From Corylus avellana (Eukaryota > Streptophyta > Magnoliopsida > Fagales > Betulaceae): a stretch of 64,000 nt of DNA. Under the pieces are notes generated by a model. The model made no database searches. It was given only the letters and a program-made list of their open reading frames with translations, and was not told where the DNA came from. Of this stretch, positions 11,613-23,500 are shown piece by piece. Made by a program: the position numbers and the translations under genes. How positions within the stretch are numbered: position 1 is the first letter of the stretch; every line of letters begins with the position of its first letter. The stretch covers positions 11,329,921-11,393,920 of the forward strand of contig NC_081543.1 of NCBI RefSeq assembly GCF_901000735.1. The letters are read 5' to 3'.

Positions 11613-12908
11613 CTGACAATATTTGTGCTAGCCGGCCCTACCTACTTTAAATATTGCTGCTCAATTTTCTCAGTTGTACGGTTAATTGTTATATATGCTT
11701 TCCTATTCCCAATTTAATGTCTTCCACTGGTAGTATTTATTTTGTGATAATTAGGATTCAAAGTTGGTACATCTAACGGTGTACATGATTTCAAATTATT
11801 TAAATTTTTTTAAATACTTATCAACATGCATTTGCTTCATATGCTCCCTTAAAAATACCAATTTTTAACCATGATCAAAAAATAGATATTACAATGAACT
11901 CTATATGCTAGCCTGTCCAATATATCCTGCCGTTTGCTTTGCTTTAGGAGCACTCACTAGTAAATTTCTACAAAATTCTTTGTTAATTTCCTTAATATTC
12001 TTTTGGTGGAATTTTGTTAGGGCGCTCGCAAATAACTCAATGTGTGATAGGTGTGATATTGGTAATGAGACAGAAAATTAGGTAAAATAAAAGAAGTAAT
12101 TAATGGGGTTTAATTAGGGTAATAGGATAATTCGAGAAACCCAATCTCCGGTAGGATATTTTAAGAAGAGTTGTTAATTTGAAGCCAACTTTTTATCCCA
12201 CGTACAATTATTTCACAATACCAACCAACCTTTGGATTAGTCCTTATTTTAAAAAAATAAATAAAAAAAAAAAATAAAAAATAAAAAATAAAAAATCTAA
12301 GAATTAATTAGGATTGCCGCAACTAATTAAGAATAAGATTGTAAAAGTGCCTAAATATCATAGAGTAAGTAAAGTTTTCCCTTTATTTTTTACATAAATT
12401 GTTACAAACTTGATAAATAATTAGTATTTTATGGTTAATACTATTCATTAACACAATACTACTATTCAACAAGAGTTGGATTGATTGATAGGAGTTGATT
12501 TCCTTTTAAAGGTAAATTCTTGAAACAAAGAGGTGCATGCGGTCCACTAGCTACTTCCTTTAATTTAATTGGTGTATATTACAAAATTTGCATTAACTGT
12601 ATTCAGTATTCATTTGGCATCTATTTAAAAAAAAAAACCCTCTTATTTATTTTTTTTTTCTTTCTATTTTTTATGTTTCATTCTTTTATTACATGCTACG
12701 TACAGCAGTTGCCCCCACAGAAATTTCTAAAACTTTTAGGGTTGGCTTCTAATTTCTAAAAATTTTACAATATCCGTGGTTTGCGTCTATTGGAATTTTT
12801 AAAAGTCAATGAAATGGCCACTTTGTAATACTGAAAATTTATGTAATGTTAAACAAAATAATGCCTTTATAATAATTCTTTTTTGCCCCACTTCAAATCC
12901 ATGCATTT

Positions 12909-12946
<38 letters not shown>

Positions 12947-13860
12947 ATTGGCCATGGTTGTTTCTGTAAGAGATATATACCAATGAATTTAAAATTTTAT
13001 AAAATTCTTGAAGTTGATTAAACTGTTACTTCTTAGTAACTTATAGGCTTATGAGTAATTATATAAGTCGATCTTGTGTCACTCTATGAATGATGTGATT
13101 TTTAAAATTATCATTTGATCAAAATTAAATAATGACCAATCACAAGCTTAATAATGATTTTAGAAGCCAAATTATTTTTAAAGTGACACAAGGAGGACAC
13201 AAGAGGAACTTCTAACATAATTATAATAAGGTGTTTAATTATGCAATGCTTTCACAATACGAAAACTGACATTGATAATTTTTACTATCAACCAATGAAT
13301 ATGATTTTTGTTTATTTATTTGGATTACAACACATGTGCTTTAATTTTTTTCAACGGTTCCAGACTTAATACCAAGTTTCTTATGATAAAAAGAGTGATA
13401 GCAAAATCAAATCCGAACCATTGAAAAAACTACAGACAATACCCAAACCAAATCCTATTGATTTAAACCTTTCATCTAGGACTGAAACTTGGCTTAGATG
13501 TTTTCGAGATATATTTTTAGTTTTTTCAATGGTCCTTATTTTAATTTCATTTTTTTTTTTTTTTTATCAAATGTAAACTATTAGAATAATTACAACACAT
13601 CCATGATCTCTTTCTGATCATCTATATATTGTCCACTTTTATTGCAAATTCACCATTGAATCTAGAGGACTCACATGCAGTCCCACATTTTCAATGGTAG
13701 ATTTGTCCATTTTTTGCTCGAAGACGGACAAAAGAATGACAAAAAATATAAACCAAATATTTCTCAATTTTTTTTTTCAGCATCTAATTATCCAAATCCA
13801 GTTGGAGCAAAATTTGTCACTAGTTAATCCATAAGAGTCTTGATAAGTGCTAGCTAGGGG
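11613..13860. other. AT-rich intergenic DNA with MITE debris
   Basis: No gene recognised. Poly(A/T), a (TA)n run near 12917-12941, and a diverged MITE-like block at about 13070-13210 (core TTATCATTTGATCAAAATTA) that recurs at about 31460-31570 in the first GDSL gene. Confidence 0.55.
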
Positions 13861-14035
13861 TAGGGATATACTGCACGCGCGCCCGGCGTGCATCAATAGT
13901 GATGCACGCCGGGAAAAAATATACTGCACGCCTGGCGTGCATCACAATTTTTTTTTTAAAAAAAAAAAATTAAAATAATAAAATAATAATAATAAAAAAT
14001 TTTGCCCGGCGTGCATCAGGCGTGCTCTATATCAT
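13861..14035. repeat. GC-rich palindromic element with GGCGTGCATCA units
   Basis: A perfect 14-bp stem, CCCGGCGTGCATCA (13882-13895) and its reverse complement (13900-13913), closes a 4-nt loop. Further GGCGTGCATCA copies follow at about 13934 and 14006. A related arrangement lies at about 5917-6050. It stands out from the AT-rich background and is probably a small MITE, ending shortly before the membrane-protein gene. Confidence 0.55.
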
Positions 14036-14356
14036 CACCCGCCTTTATGTAATGGAAAAGGTACGTAATGTCAATTGTACATTCTTATTATATATATATA
14101 TATTCAGCAGTTTTCCAAACTATTACAATCTGTGAAAAGATATATACTAGGATAAAAAGCTGAAAGACAAGTAGAGTTGAGAATGATTCCAAAATACCCT
14201 CTCTACCATTAATGGACATACCGAGGCTTCTCAACGTCTTTGAGAGTTTCGCAACCCAGCTGTATTTCCACCATTCTTACACCCTCTATATCTTCTTCTG
14301 CTACTCCTTCTCCCTACTCTCCTAACCACCTCCACTTCCTCCTCCAAAACCGTCAA

Positions 14357-16923
14357 ATGGCGGAGCTAACACCTGACATCGAAACTGTACCGGAGTTGAA
14401 GTCGTCATCATCGCTAACCGGGCCGCTGGGAAACGGAGGCGGAACAGCGACGCCAGACGTCCAGAGCGTGGCCATGAAGATGGAGAGGGCTAAGGAGGCT
14501 TACAAGGGATATGCAGGGAATGAAGAGAAGCCTGCTAGAGTGGAAGTGTGGAGCTGGTACTTGTATGAGTTTTGCTCCTACTTCATTCAGTCGGTTCTGA
14601 TGCCAGTCGTCTTCCCGCTCATCATCAGCCAAATCGTGTCGGGGCCGCCGGCGCCGGAGCATGGTGACAGCTTCAACTCCCGGGGCTTGCTTTGTAGGGA
14701 CAAGGAAATGATACTGTAAGTTCTTTATCTCATCGATCTACATATTCTTGGAAATTGATTATATTTCCACAATCATAAGATTAAAGAAATATATATATAT
14801 ATATATATATATATTAGCTAAATGTATCAATTTATGGAATTATGTGAAACAAACACACCCCTATGGGTGGTCAAGCCATCTACTTTATTTTTCATATTTT
14901 TATTTTGTTTTAAGTTTAAAATTAAAAAAAAAAAATTATATGGGTATTTTTGAAAAATGTATTTCATTCTTTAAGGATTAGCTAAGCCACTCAAAAATGA
15001 GTGGCTTAACTAATCCTGTGTGTATGAAATTAGTATTCTCATGAATAGTGTATAACCAAACAAAGGAATAACTATACCATAAGATTAGCTATTCCTTTCA
15101 AGGAATCTATTATGCGAACCAAATGAGGCCTAAGTAATTTTTTTCTTAGGAGAATTTCAGTTTTTACGTTATTTAAGTTAATAGGAATAAATATTAAACC
15201 CCGCCACGTCAGCATACTAAGATAAAAGTGACATAAATGTGTTGTGTATAACATTAGTCTTTTAAGAAATTTAAAGTGTAGAAATACTATGGGTAATTAA
15301 TATGGTTTATAAGTGGTTCTTTTCTTTCTCTCTCTCTCTCTCTCCCTCTTATCATGCTTTGGAATTAGGATTGAGATTCACAACAATTACTTATCTAAAT
15401 TGCTAGCAATTTGGATAAATAATGTGAAAAGCTTTATATAAGACTCACATGTCTAAATAAATTTTGAGCAGTCAAACCACCTATATAGTTGGTGGGCATC
15501 ATGTCACATGTCTAAATTGCTAGCAATCTGTATCCTTATTTGAGTCGCTTAATATGTCATACCATTGAGTTACCTTACTTGCAATGTTTTCGATCAACAA
15601 AATTTGAACAATATCATTGTGGTTAATTGTAGGTACCAAGGATTAACACAACGTTCAATTCCGGCTAATAATTCAAAATTCTCCCCATTAGAATGGACAT
15701 CAATTTCTTGGGCTATTGGTCTCCTCATTGTTGCTCCCATACTCAGCCCCATTTCCTTCCTCCTCGACCACGGCCAAAAACAATCACTCGTGGCGGCAAC
15801 CGCCATCGGCATTGGAGTTATTTTCTGTCTCCCTGTCGGATTCTTTAAAACCCCATGGATCTTCTTGCCATACATTACCGCCATTGTTGCCGCTCACACT
15901 ATTGCTGGCGCCTGCCACACCCGCCACCTCGGCCTAATGGTCCGTGGCTTCACCGGACCATTCCTTCGAGAGCGCCAATTCCCAATTCGCAGATCTATCT
16001 CCGGTTGGCTCTCGGTTTACGCCACTGCCGCCGGCTGCACGGGTTCCGCCACCATCGCCGCATTTGCCTACCACATGCTCCGAGAGGCGCCAAATCAGGA
16101 GTTCATAAGCCTCTGGGTGGTCTCAATCTTCAGCGGCCTTCAATGGCTCGTTGGGATTCTCCATGTTTTCACCAGCGCCAATAGAACATGTGAAACCATT
16201 CTCATTTCTTCCCCATCAAAACGCCATGCATTTTCCATATTCAAATACCCTCATGCAATCGGAAGCCTCGCCGGAGTTTTCCTCTCCTCGTTCACCACCA
16301 TGTGTGTTTTCACTGGAGGGGTGCTTTTCCTCGTCGGCAACTTGTGTCTTACGCCACTATTTCTCCTCTACATTTGGTTGATTTACTTCATATTCCCCAT
16401 GTTTTCTCTCCCACTATTGCAACCATTGCAGCATCTCATCAAGGCGGACGCAGTGAAAATGCAACTGCTCGGCTTTCTTCTGTTAACGGCCACCACCGGC
16501 GCCGGATTCTACTTCAAGGAGGAGAGTTGGGAAAACCGGTTTGTTTTGTTTTTCGCCGCCGTTCACAGCACTTCCACAGGGCTTTTGCATGCTTTTGGAC
16601 GGGTTCTGTTGCTGGATTGCTCCCCATCTGGCAAAGAAGGTGCTTTTTCAATATGGTACACGTGGGTGAAAGCTCTCGGCACTTCCATGGGGTTTGCAGT
16701 TGCTTCAATAGCCCCCGGAAAGATTGCCACTTCTTTTGGCATTGCATTTTGGACCGCCATGGTCGGCATAGTTCTGCTGATTTTGGGGAATATCAGTGAT
16801 TTTGGTGGAGCTTTGGCCGCAAAAAATGTGGGAGATGATAGTGAGAAGGGATCACCTGTGCACGGCATGGATACAGGAGTACTTCTTCAAAGTAGGGAAT
16901 TTGCAGATGGGGAAACACCATAG
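14357..16923 (+). CDS. Multi-pass membrane protein, Atg22/MFS-like putative transporter (copy A)
   Basis: Two exons, 14357-14715 and 15633-16923, joined in phase 2 (ATACT|GTAAGT donor; TTGTAG|GTACC acceptor) to give 549 residues. ATG 14357 (MAELTPDIETVPELK) is the first ATG of the frame. After a soluble acidic N-terminus the first membrane segment follows a WSWYLYEFCSYFIQSVLMPV motif, resembling the W-Y-x-Y-E/D-F signature at the start of Atg22-like/MFS proteins. The second exon encodes about ten more hydrophobic segments and a short polar C-terminus. Nothing identifies a substrate; plant relatives are usually described only as major-facilitator or Atg22-like. A copy with 99% or higher identity lies at 51288-53854. 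Over the protein they differ only at R/L (SPSKRHAF), S/F (ALGTSMGF) and G/C (TAMVGIVL). The intron carries MITE-like hairpins. Presence of a membrane protein is secure; the family name is moderate. Confidence 0.8.
14975..15016. repeat. 18-bp-stem hairpin in intron 1 of the membrane-protein gene
   Basis: Arms GGATTAGCTAAGCCACTC and GAGTGGCTTAACTAATCC pair with one mismatch around a 6-nt loop. The copy at 51906-51947 is identical. Probably part of a MITE covering roughly 14970-15130. Confidence 0.5.
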
Positions 16924-16974
16924 GAGACTATCTATATATAAAAGCATATTTTTATAAGCATATTTCTTCCGGAA

Positions 16975-17396
16975 AACTTTACTTAATAGTTCTTAGTTAT
17001 CATCACTTTTGCAGTGTCCTTCCTAAAGTTTAATTTCTCTCAATTTAGTGTATCAATCTTTCAATTGTCATCATTACTTTTCCCAAAATACCTCTATTTG
17101 TTTTAGGGAAAAAAAAAAAAAAAAAGATTGCAAAGATTAAGGCGTTGGTTCAAATTTAACGATATTTGTAAAAATGCCATTCCTCAATCTTTGCAAAAAA
17201 TTTTAAATATATATATTTTTTTCTAAAAAAAATGGGAGGTATTTTGAGAATTTTGTTGAGATTTAACGAAAAATCCCAATAGAGATGAGGGACATTGAAA
17301 AAAATTAAAAGTTCGAAACACTAAATTTAGAGGTTTTGAACTTTAAGGGAACATTGCAAAATGAATGACAATTTAAGAGATTAAGTAAAATTTCCC
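16975..17396. mobile_element. Hairpin MITE just 3' of membrane-protein gene copy A
   Basis: Left arm (TTTACTTAATAGTTCTTAGTTATCATC... TTGCAGTGTCC) is the rough reverse complement of the right arm (GGGAACATTGCAAAATGAATGACAATTTAAGAGATTAAGTAAA). It is shared at the same place in copy B, so it predates the duplication, and it is related to 4140-4450. Confidence 0.55.
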
Positions 17397-17757
17397 TTAT
17401 TTCTTCGGTGTCTAGACTAGAGAAAACATAAAAATGGTGTATGTTTTGTATGTGTTATTCTTTACTGATAATAAACGCCAATGTGATTTGGACTAGTTAT
17501 ATATATTGCTGATGATAATTCTTACTGTATAACAATTTGTGCTTAATTTGTATGCAATATGTTTGGAAAATATTTTTAAAAATAATTTCGCTGAAAAATG
17601 AAAATATTATTTTGTATTTGGCTCGTACGAAAAATCAACAACTACGGTAAACAACGACATGCAGCTTCCATTTGTTTTTAAAAATGTGTTAATATATGGT
17701 GAGAACCACATCTAAAAATTCGTTACGTTAACTTGCACTACAAGAAATTTGCTCATT

Positions 17758-18170
17758 AGCGGCGACCCGAAGTCGCCGCTAATGAGCAAAACGTCGCCGC
17801 TATTGATCAATAGCGGCGACCCTTGGCCGCTATTCAGTTGCTGGTATTAATCCGCCACTGATGATCAATAGCGGCAACATCTGGGGTCGCCACTATTGAT
17901 GGGTCAATAGCGGCGACTAGCTAATGACTTTTTTTGTTGCCGCAAAAAAAGCTTGAAATGGGCCGAGTGTCGCCGCTAATGATGGTCAATAGCGGCGACA
18001 AAAATGTCGCCGCTATTGACAGTCAGTAGCGGCAACCATCTAGGTCGCTGCTATTGACTATCAATAGCGGCGACCTTCTAGGTCGCTGCTATTGATGGAC
18101 AGTAGCGGCAACATCTAGGTCGCCACTATTGATAATCGTAAGAATAAAAAAATCATTAGCGGCGACCTTA
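17758..18170. repeat. Left subterminal AGCGGCGAC array of the CACTA block
   Basis: Roughly fifteen direct and inverted copies of (T)AGCGGCGAC/GTCGCCGCTA and variants, spaced by about 15-30 bp and often paired as inverted repeats separated by TAATGA or TATTGA. This is the expected binding array for a CACTA TNPA-type protein. Confidence 0.85.
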
Positions 18171-18284
18171 ATGATATTTTTTTTTTAAAAAAAACCTGCT
18201 TATAATAGATGTTATTATATAACAGTTATGAGAATTACATCAAGCCTATTTATAGTCAAATCGCTCGAGATAACTAAAGTTAAT

Positions 18285-19880
18285 TGGTGCAAGCATTGCG
18301 TATATATGAAAGGACAAGTGGATTCAAGGATTCACTTCTTATCATGGAACAAAAAGTGAAAGAGGGAAACAATAACACAAAATAATGACATGTTCGGGAC
18401 ATCCGGACAATAAGGTTATAATAAAAAATAAACTCATGCCAAGTCAATCAAACTAAACCACCCAATCCAAGGCTTGCCTTCGAATTGTGGACCCTAAGAG
18501 CAACAAACCTTACATATATTGAAGGGTTTGAGTCCTCACCTATGAGCACAAACTATGTCCAAAAAAAAATAAAGGACTTCATCTCATCAAGCAAAGGAAT
18601 AATAGCTAAACCATTAAAACAAGTTGGTGCAAGCATTGCATATGGAAGGACAAGTGGATTCAAGGATTCACTTCTTATCATGAAACAAAAAGTGAAAAGA
18701 GGGAAACAACAACACAAAATAATGACATGTTGGGGACGTCCGGACAATAAGGTTATAATCAAAAGTAAACTCATGCCAAGTCAATCAAACTAAACCACCC
18801 AATCCAAGGCTTGCCTTTGAATTGTGGACCCTAAGAGCAACAAACCTTACATATATTGAAGGGTTTGAGTCCTCACCTATGAGCACAAACTATGTCCAAA
18901 AAAAAAAAAGGACTTCATCTCATCAAGCAAAGGAATAATAGGTAAACCATTAAAACAAGTTGGTGCAAGCATTGCATATGGAAGGACAAGTGGATTCAAG
19001 GATTCAGTTCTTATCATGAAACAAAAAGTGAAAGAGGGAAACAATAACACAAAGTAATGACAAGTTGGGGACGTCCGGACAATAAGGTTATAATCAAAAG
19101 TAAACTCATGCTAAGTTAATCAAACTAAACCACCCAGAAAAAAACTATGAGCACAAACTATGCTGAAAAAAAATAAATGACTTCATCTCATCAAGCAAAG
19201 GAATAATAGCTAAACCATTAAAACAAAGTTGAGCAAGCATTGCATATGGAAGGACAAGTGTATTCAAGGATTCATTTCTTATCATGAAACAAAAAGTGAA
19301 AGAGGGAAACAATAACACAAAATAATGACATGTTGGGGACGTCCGGACAATAAGGTTATAATCAAAAATAAACTCATGCCAAGTCAATCAAACTAAACCA
19401 CCCAATCCAAGGCTTGCCTTTGAATTGTGGACCCTAAGAGCAACAAACCTTACATATATTGAAGGATTTGAGTCCTCACCTATGAGCACAAATTATGTCC
19501 AAAAAATAATAAGGACTTCATCTCATCAAGCAAAGGAATAATAGGTAAACCATTAAAACAAGTTGGTGCAAGCATTGCATATGGAAGGACAAGTGGATTC
19601 AAGGATTCACTTCTTATCATGAAACAAAAAGTGAAAAGAGGGAAACAACAACACAAAATAATGACATGTTGGGGACGTCCGGACAATAAGGTTATAATCA
19701 AAAGTAAACTCATGCCAAGTCAATCAAACTAAACCACCCAATCCAAGGCTTGCCTTTGAATTGTGGACCCTAAGAGCAACAAACCTTACATATATTGAAG
19801 GGTTTGAGTCCTCACCTATGAGCACAAACTATGTCCAAAAAAAAATAAAGGACTTCATCTCATCAAGCAAAGGAATAACA
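18285..19880. repeat. Tandem array of a ~335-bp unit (about 4.7 copies)
   Basis: Equivalent points (AAGTTGGTGCAAGC) recur at about 18621, 18957, 19226 (a copy about 66 bp shorter) and 19560, with a diverged first copy near 18285 and a last copy broken at about 19877. Each unit carries landmarks such as GGACATCCGGACAATAAGG or GGACGTCCGGACAATAAGG and AATTGTGGACCCTAAGAGC. Open frames inside the unit look fortuitous because they are not kept across copies. Confidence 0.85.
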
Positions 19881-20956
19881 CTATCTTTTATTCAAATGCT
19901 TCTTGTATTTGCTATTTACATGCTTGCAAATTCTTATAAAAAGAAGAGCAACTCACATAACGGTGGAACAAACAAATGTTGAAAATAAAATTCACCAAAA
20001 AACAAACAAAAATTAAAAAAAAGACCATCCAAATGAGACCTTCTTGGGGTGTCAAACTAGTTGTTAGATCTAACTACAAGCTGGGTATAGCTCACAGATC
20101 TGAAACAAACATTCACATGAACAAACTAAAACAAAAATAAAAAAAAAAAAAAAAAAAAAAAGAATTAACTAAGACTAAAAGCAATTCTTTTTTCCTGAAA
20201 CAAATAACTGATAATTATGCTTTGTCTCATTAAAGTCATTTGCTTTAAATGCTTACTGATATCATTGAATGTCACATCACCCCCATCCAAATCCAAAAGC
20301 CTCGTTTGTTTCAATACTAATATAAAGAGAATGGATCTTAATCAAACCTATTTTTTTTGAAATTGAAGCCAAGAATGGTGATAAATTCAAATTAAGTTGT
20401 TCATAAATTCAAATCCTCCTTTCAATATTAATTAACCTAAGTTGATATATTGTTTCAGCTTGAACAACAGGCAAATCAATGCAACACATGTACAAGTTAG
20501 AAAAAGTGTTTGGACTTATTCTGTAGCAAAGGATTAATTTAGTGACAAAGCAACCAGTATATTTAATTAATTAATGAAAGGGATAAAGTAATTAACTTAA
20601 AAATTAAAAAGAAAAAAGAAAGAAAGGTATAAAGCGAGAAACATGTACAGAGTTCTTTTGCCTCGATATATAGTCATGATTATTTTGTACAGTAATTATA
20701 TAATAATTTAACACAAAGCTGAACTATGATAATATAATTTAACAACTATAGTACTATTAATAGAAATAAAACTGAAATAGGAGGGGGCCGGTGGGGATCC
20801 TTACAAACACCTAAAACAATATTAGAAATAAATGAAAAATGAATAAAATATAATCCGGTCTCATAGTAGCTTGACCAAAAGGCTAAGGAGAGGTCGTCTT
20901 GATAGCAATACAAAACACATTACAAACTATCTAGCAATAAAATAATCTTTCAGTCA

Positions 20957-21360
20957 ATTGATTTTTTTTTTTTTTAATGAATAGGAACTTTATTAGCACC
21001 CAAACAAATTACAAACTATCCAGCAAACGCTGAACAACAAAGATACAACCAACAATATCAAGAAACAAAAATCAAACACTAATAAACACAGACACACAAA
21101 AAAAAAATAAAAAATAAAAAACTCAATCCAACAACACTTTCTAAAACAAACACCAAACACCCCAAAACAAAAGTTTCCACATACTGCATAAACTAAACTA
21201 GAAAAAACCAGAAAACATCCCTTATACCAAAATGTCTTCCTTAAGATTCTAGTTCCGACAAAGGTCTGCATTCTCTTGGCTTCTTTTGAATCTACCCATT
21301 CCCAGCACTCTCGTACGAACTTCCCACATGATTTTCTGAAAATTTTGTTCCTCACGATCT
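20957..21360 (-). mobile_element. LINE-like 3' end with poly(A) (minus strand)
   Basis: On the minus strand the sequence ends GGGTGCTAATAAAGTTCCTA followed by TTCATT and a run of about 15 A (plus-strand T run at about 20960-20974). A polyadenylation signal directly before a poly(A) tract is the signature of a retroposed 3' end. The upstream T- and G-rich frame has no domain I can name. It lies inside the CACTA block. Confidence 0.5.
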
Positions 21361-21530
21361 GTTTTCAGATGAATCTCAGATTATCATTGTATAGTCCTTT
21401 AATATTTTGAAATTTAAAATAAGAATCAAATGAACCTGCATCATTTTTGAATTGTCTTCGATCTATCAAAAGTTGTGAAGCACCCTTAAGTCTATGGGTA
21501 AATGCCAACTACCCACCCACATTACTAAAC

Positions 21531-21537
<7 letters not shown>

Positions 21538-21571
<34 letters not shown>
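21538..21571. repeat. (TA)n(GA)n microsatellite
   Basis: A TATATATATA run passing into GAGAGAGA, inside the CACTA block. Confidence 0.8.
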
Positions 21572-22020
21572 GCCAGGTATAGGACTACAACTAGGGGACC
21601 CATTTAATTAACTAAACTGTGGTGGATTCTTTAGAATTTCAAATTCAAATTGTGGAGAAATGAGAATGAATAATTAAAAGGTGCCAGTGATGAAGACGGT
21701 GTAAAAGCTGTATATAAATCTACCTATACCAATTATCACTAGTCTTTTTGTAGTATTTTGGCTAATTAATTATTCCCAAAGCAGTTTAGGAACCCACTCA
21801 TAAATAATGTTCTTACTAGCTAGCTAGACTAATACTAAAAATCACATTTTTATTCTAGCTACAATTATTTTAAAATCACATTTTTGTCCACTCCATATAT
21901 AACTATTATACTAGTTTTTCTATTAAAGCATGTTAGAATTAATATGGCTGTTTTCATATATATATATATACCATTATGGAAATGGGTTCATCATTATTTA
22001 TATCAAATTTCAAAACATAG

Positions 22021-22234
22021 CAGAGCACTTGTTCTACTGCTTCATGGCTTCCCGGAAACCTGGTTTTCTTGGCGCCACCAGATAACCCACTTGGCTAACC
22101 AGGGGTATCATGTGGTGGCACCTGATTTGAGAGGTTATGGCGGCTCTGACTCCCCAATCAGCCCCAGTTCCTACACTTGTATGCATATTGTTGGTGATCT
22201 CATTGGCCTGCTTGACCATTATGGTGAACACCAG
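22021..22234 (+). pseudogene. Captured epoxide hydrolase-like alpha/beta-hydrolase exon
   Basis: One intact exon-like stretch, with an acceptor-like ACATAG before it and a donor CACCAG|GTATAT after it. It encodes LVLLLHGFPETWFSWRHQI, then GYHVVAPDLRGYGGSDSP, then VGDLIGLLDHYGEHQ. HGFP is the oxyanion-hole motif and the whole matches the first coding exon of plant soluble epoxide hydrolases. The next exon, with the G-H-D-W-G nucleophile, and the start of the protein are absent, so it cannot be functional alone. Its place between CACTA ends suggests transduplication by the transposon. Alternatively it is a truncated host gene into which the elements inserted. Confidence 0.8.
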
Positions 22235-22235
22235 G

Positions 22236-23020
22236 TATATATATATATATGTTTTGTGTGTGTGTGTTTGTTTCCTGTGATTCGGATCCTCAATAATTTT
22301 TTGCAGCAAAATTGCTATTTTTAGTAACTTATATCTATTGGCAGAGACAACTCAAAACAAAGTTACTATCAAAACAATAGACAAATAAACCAGTCAAACC
22401 CAAAAAACCACGTTCAACCCAAATCTCCTCGTGGAACTAGAATAAAATGGTGTATCTCTCACTCACACAAAAGACGTTGCCTCTGACATTATAAGTCACT
22501 CTTTTCCTTTTTCTCTCGCACACGAAGCTGCTGCTGCTGCTTTTGCTCTCATAAAATGCCCAAATGTTGGAAGCCTTCACCATGAGGTAAAGTGAAACAA
22601 GACTTCTCTATGAAGTAAAATAAAGAGACAAAAAAGAAAGCAATAAAATCAAGGCACCACACGACATTAATTAAGCATCTTGCACTTTAAAATGAGAATG
22701 TAGTTCTTAGGCATCACCACTTTTGTTATCCAATCCTTTCCTTAAATTCGTAGAATTATGCGACCACTTCCTCACACAGAGATTTACAACTTACAAGCAA
22801 CAGTTTTGGAAGACAGCCCGTCCAGCCCCGTAAGTAATTACTTCATCTTTTTCATCAAATTTTGCGTTTGTATAGTTAAATTAATTATCTCATTATAAGG
22901 TTTTTGATTTACTAGATGAGTAAGAAGAAAATAGGTAAAAAAAAATTATACACTATTTTTAGAAGAGCAACAAAAGTAGTGATCAAACTCCTAAAGAAAA
23001 AGTGAATGTTGTCCGGGAGG
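22236..23020. other. Non-coding interior of the CACTA block
   Basis: Begins with (TA)n and (TG)n runs after the hydrolase exon. No gene recognised. Homology with the second CACTA element starts only at about 23020. Confidence 0.5.
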
Positions 23021-23450
23021 CAAGCATTTAGGAGAAACTCATACCGGAGAGAGGTACGCCGGAGAGAGATCGAGCTACCGGAGAGAATTGAGTGCGCCGG
23101 AGAGAGAGCTGCCGGAGAAAGTTGAGTGCGCCAGAGAGAGAGAGCTGCGCCGGAAAGAGAGCTGCCGGAGAGAGAGAAACGTTCGCCGAAGAGAAAGAAA
23201 CGTTCGCCGGAGAGAGAGAGAGAGAGAGTGAGAGTGAGAGAGTACTGATGGGGAGGTCTGAAAAATAAAAAATACAGCTGAAAATAAAACAGAGCTTTCT
23301 AAAAAATAGTACTGATCGATGAGGGACTTTGATCGAAAAAAAAAAAATAAAATAAAATAAAATAAAATAAAACATGTCTGAAAATTTAACAAATCGCGCC
23401 AATATAAATAGCTGGCGCCAATTTTTTATGCGCACTCATTAGCGGCGACT
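23020..23450 (-). promoter_or_regulatory. CT/GA-rich leader shared by both CACTA elements
   Basis: Repeated GCCGGAGAGAGA units on the plus strand (CT-rich on minus), nearly identical to 49103-49440. On the minus strand it ends with a strong donor-like CCG|GTATGAGT. Because the second element carries minus-strand transposase genes to the left of its copy, this is probably the promoter-proximal, untranslated first exon of the transposase transcript. Here no transposase follows. The long minus-strand frames (SLSLSL...) reflect the simple repeat. Confidence 0.45.
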
Positions 23451-23500
23451 AGAGCTCAATTATTATTTTTTTTATTTTTTTAAATTATACTTACAATTTT

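Noticed and set aside
14240..14356. N-terminal extension of the membrane protein upstream of 14357
   Set aside because: The extension would begin with TTG and is Ser/Pro-rich leader-like. The first ATG is at 14357, in both copies.
15565..15632. Start of the membrane protein's second exon as an independent ATG gene start
   Set aside because: A consensus acceptor at 15631-15632 joins it in frame to the exon ending at 14715, giving a continuous conserved protein.
17758..18170. Regularly spaced short repeats resembling a CRISPR array
   Set aside because: Repeats occur in both orientations with variable spacing beside a CACTA end in plant DNA; they are transposon subterminal repeats.
18485..18793. 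102-codon frame in the 335-bp tandem repeat
   Set aside because: The frame is a by-product of the repeat. Other copies are broken at different places and no domain is recognisable.
23028..23435. Ser/Leu-rich minus-strand frame of 135 codons
   Set aside because: Encoded by the CT-rich leader repeat, with different frames open and a simple-repeat composition.
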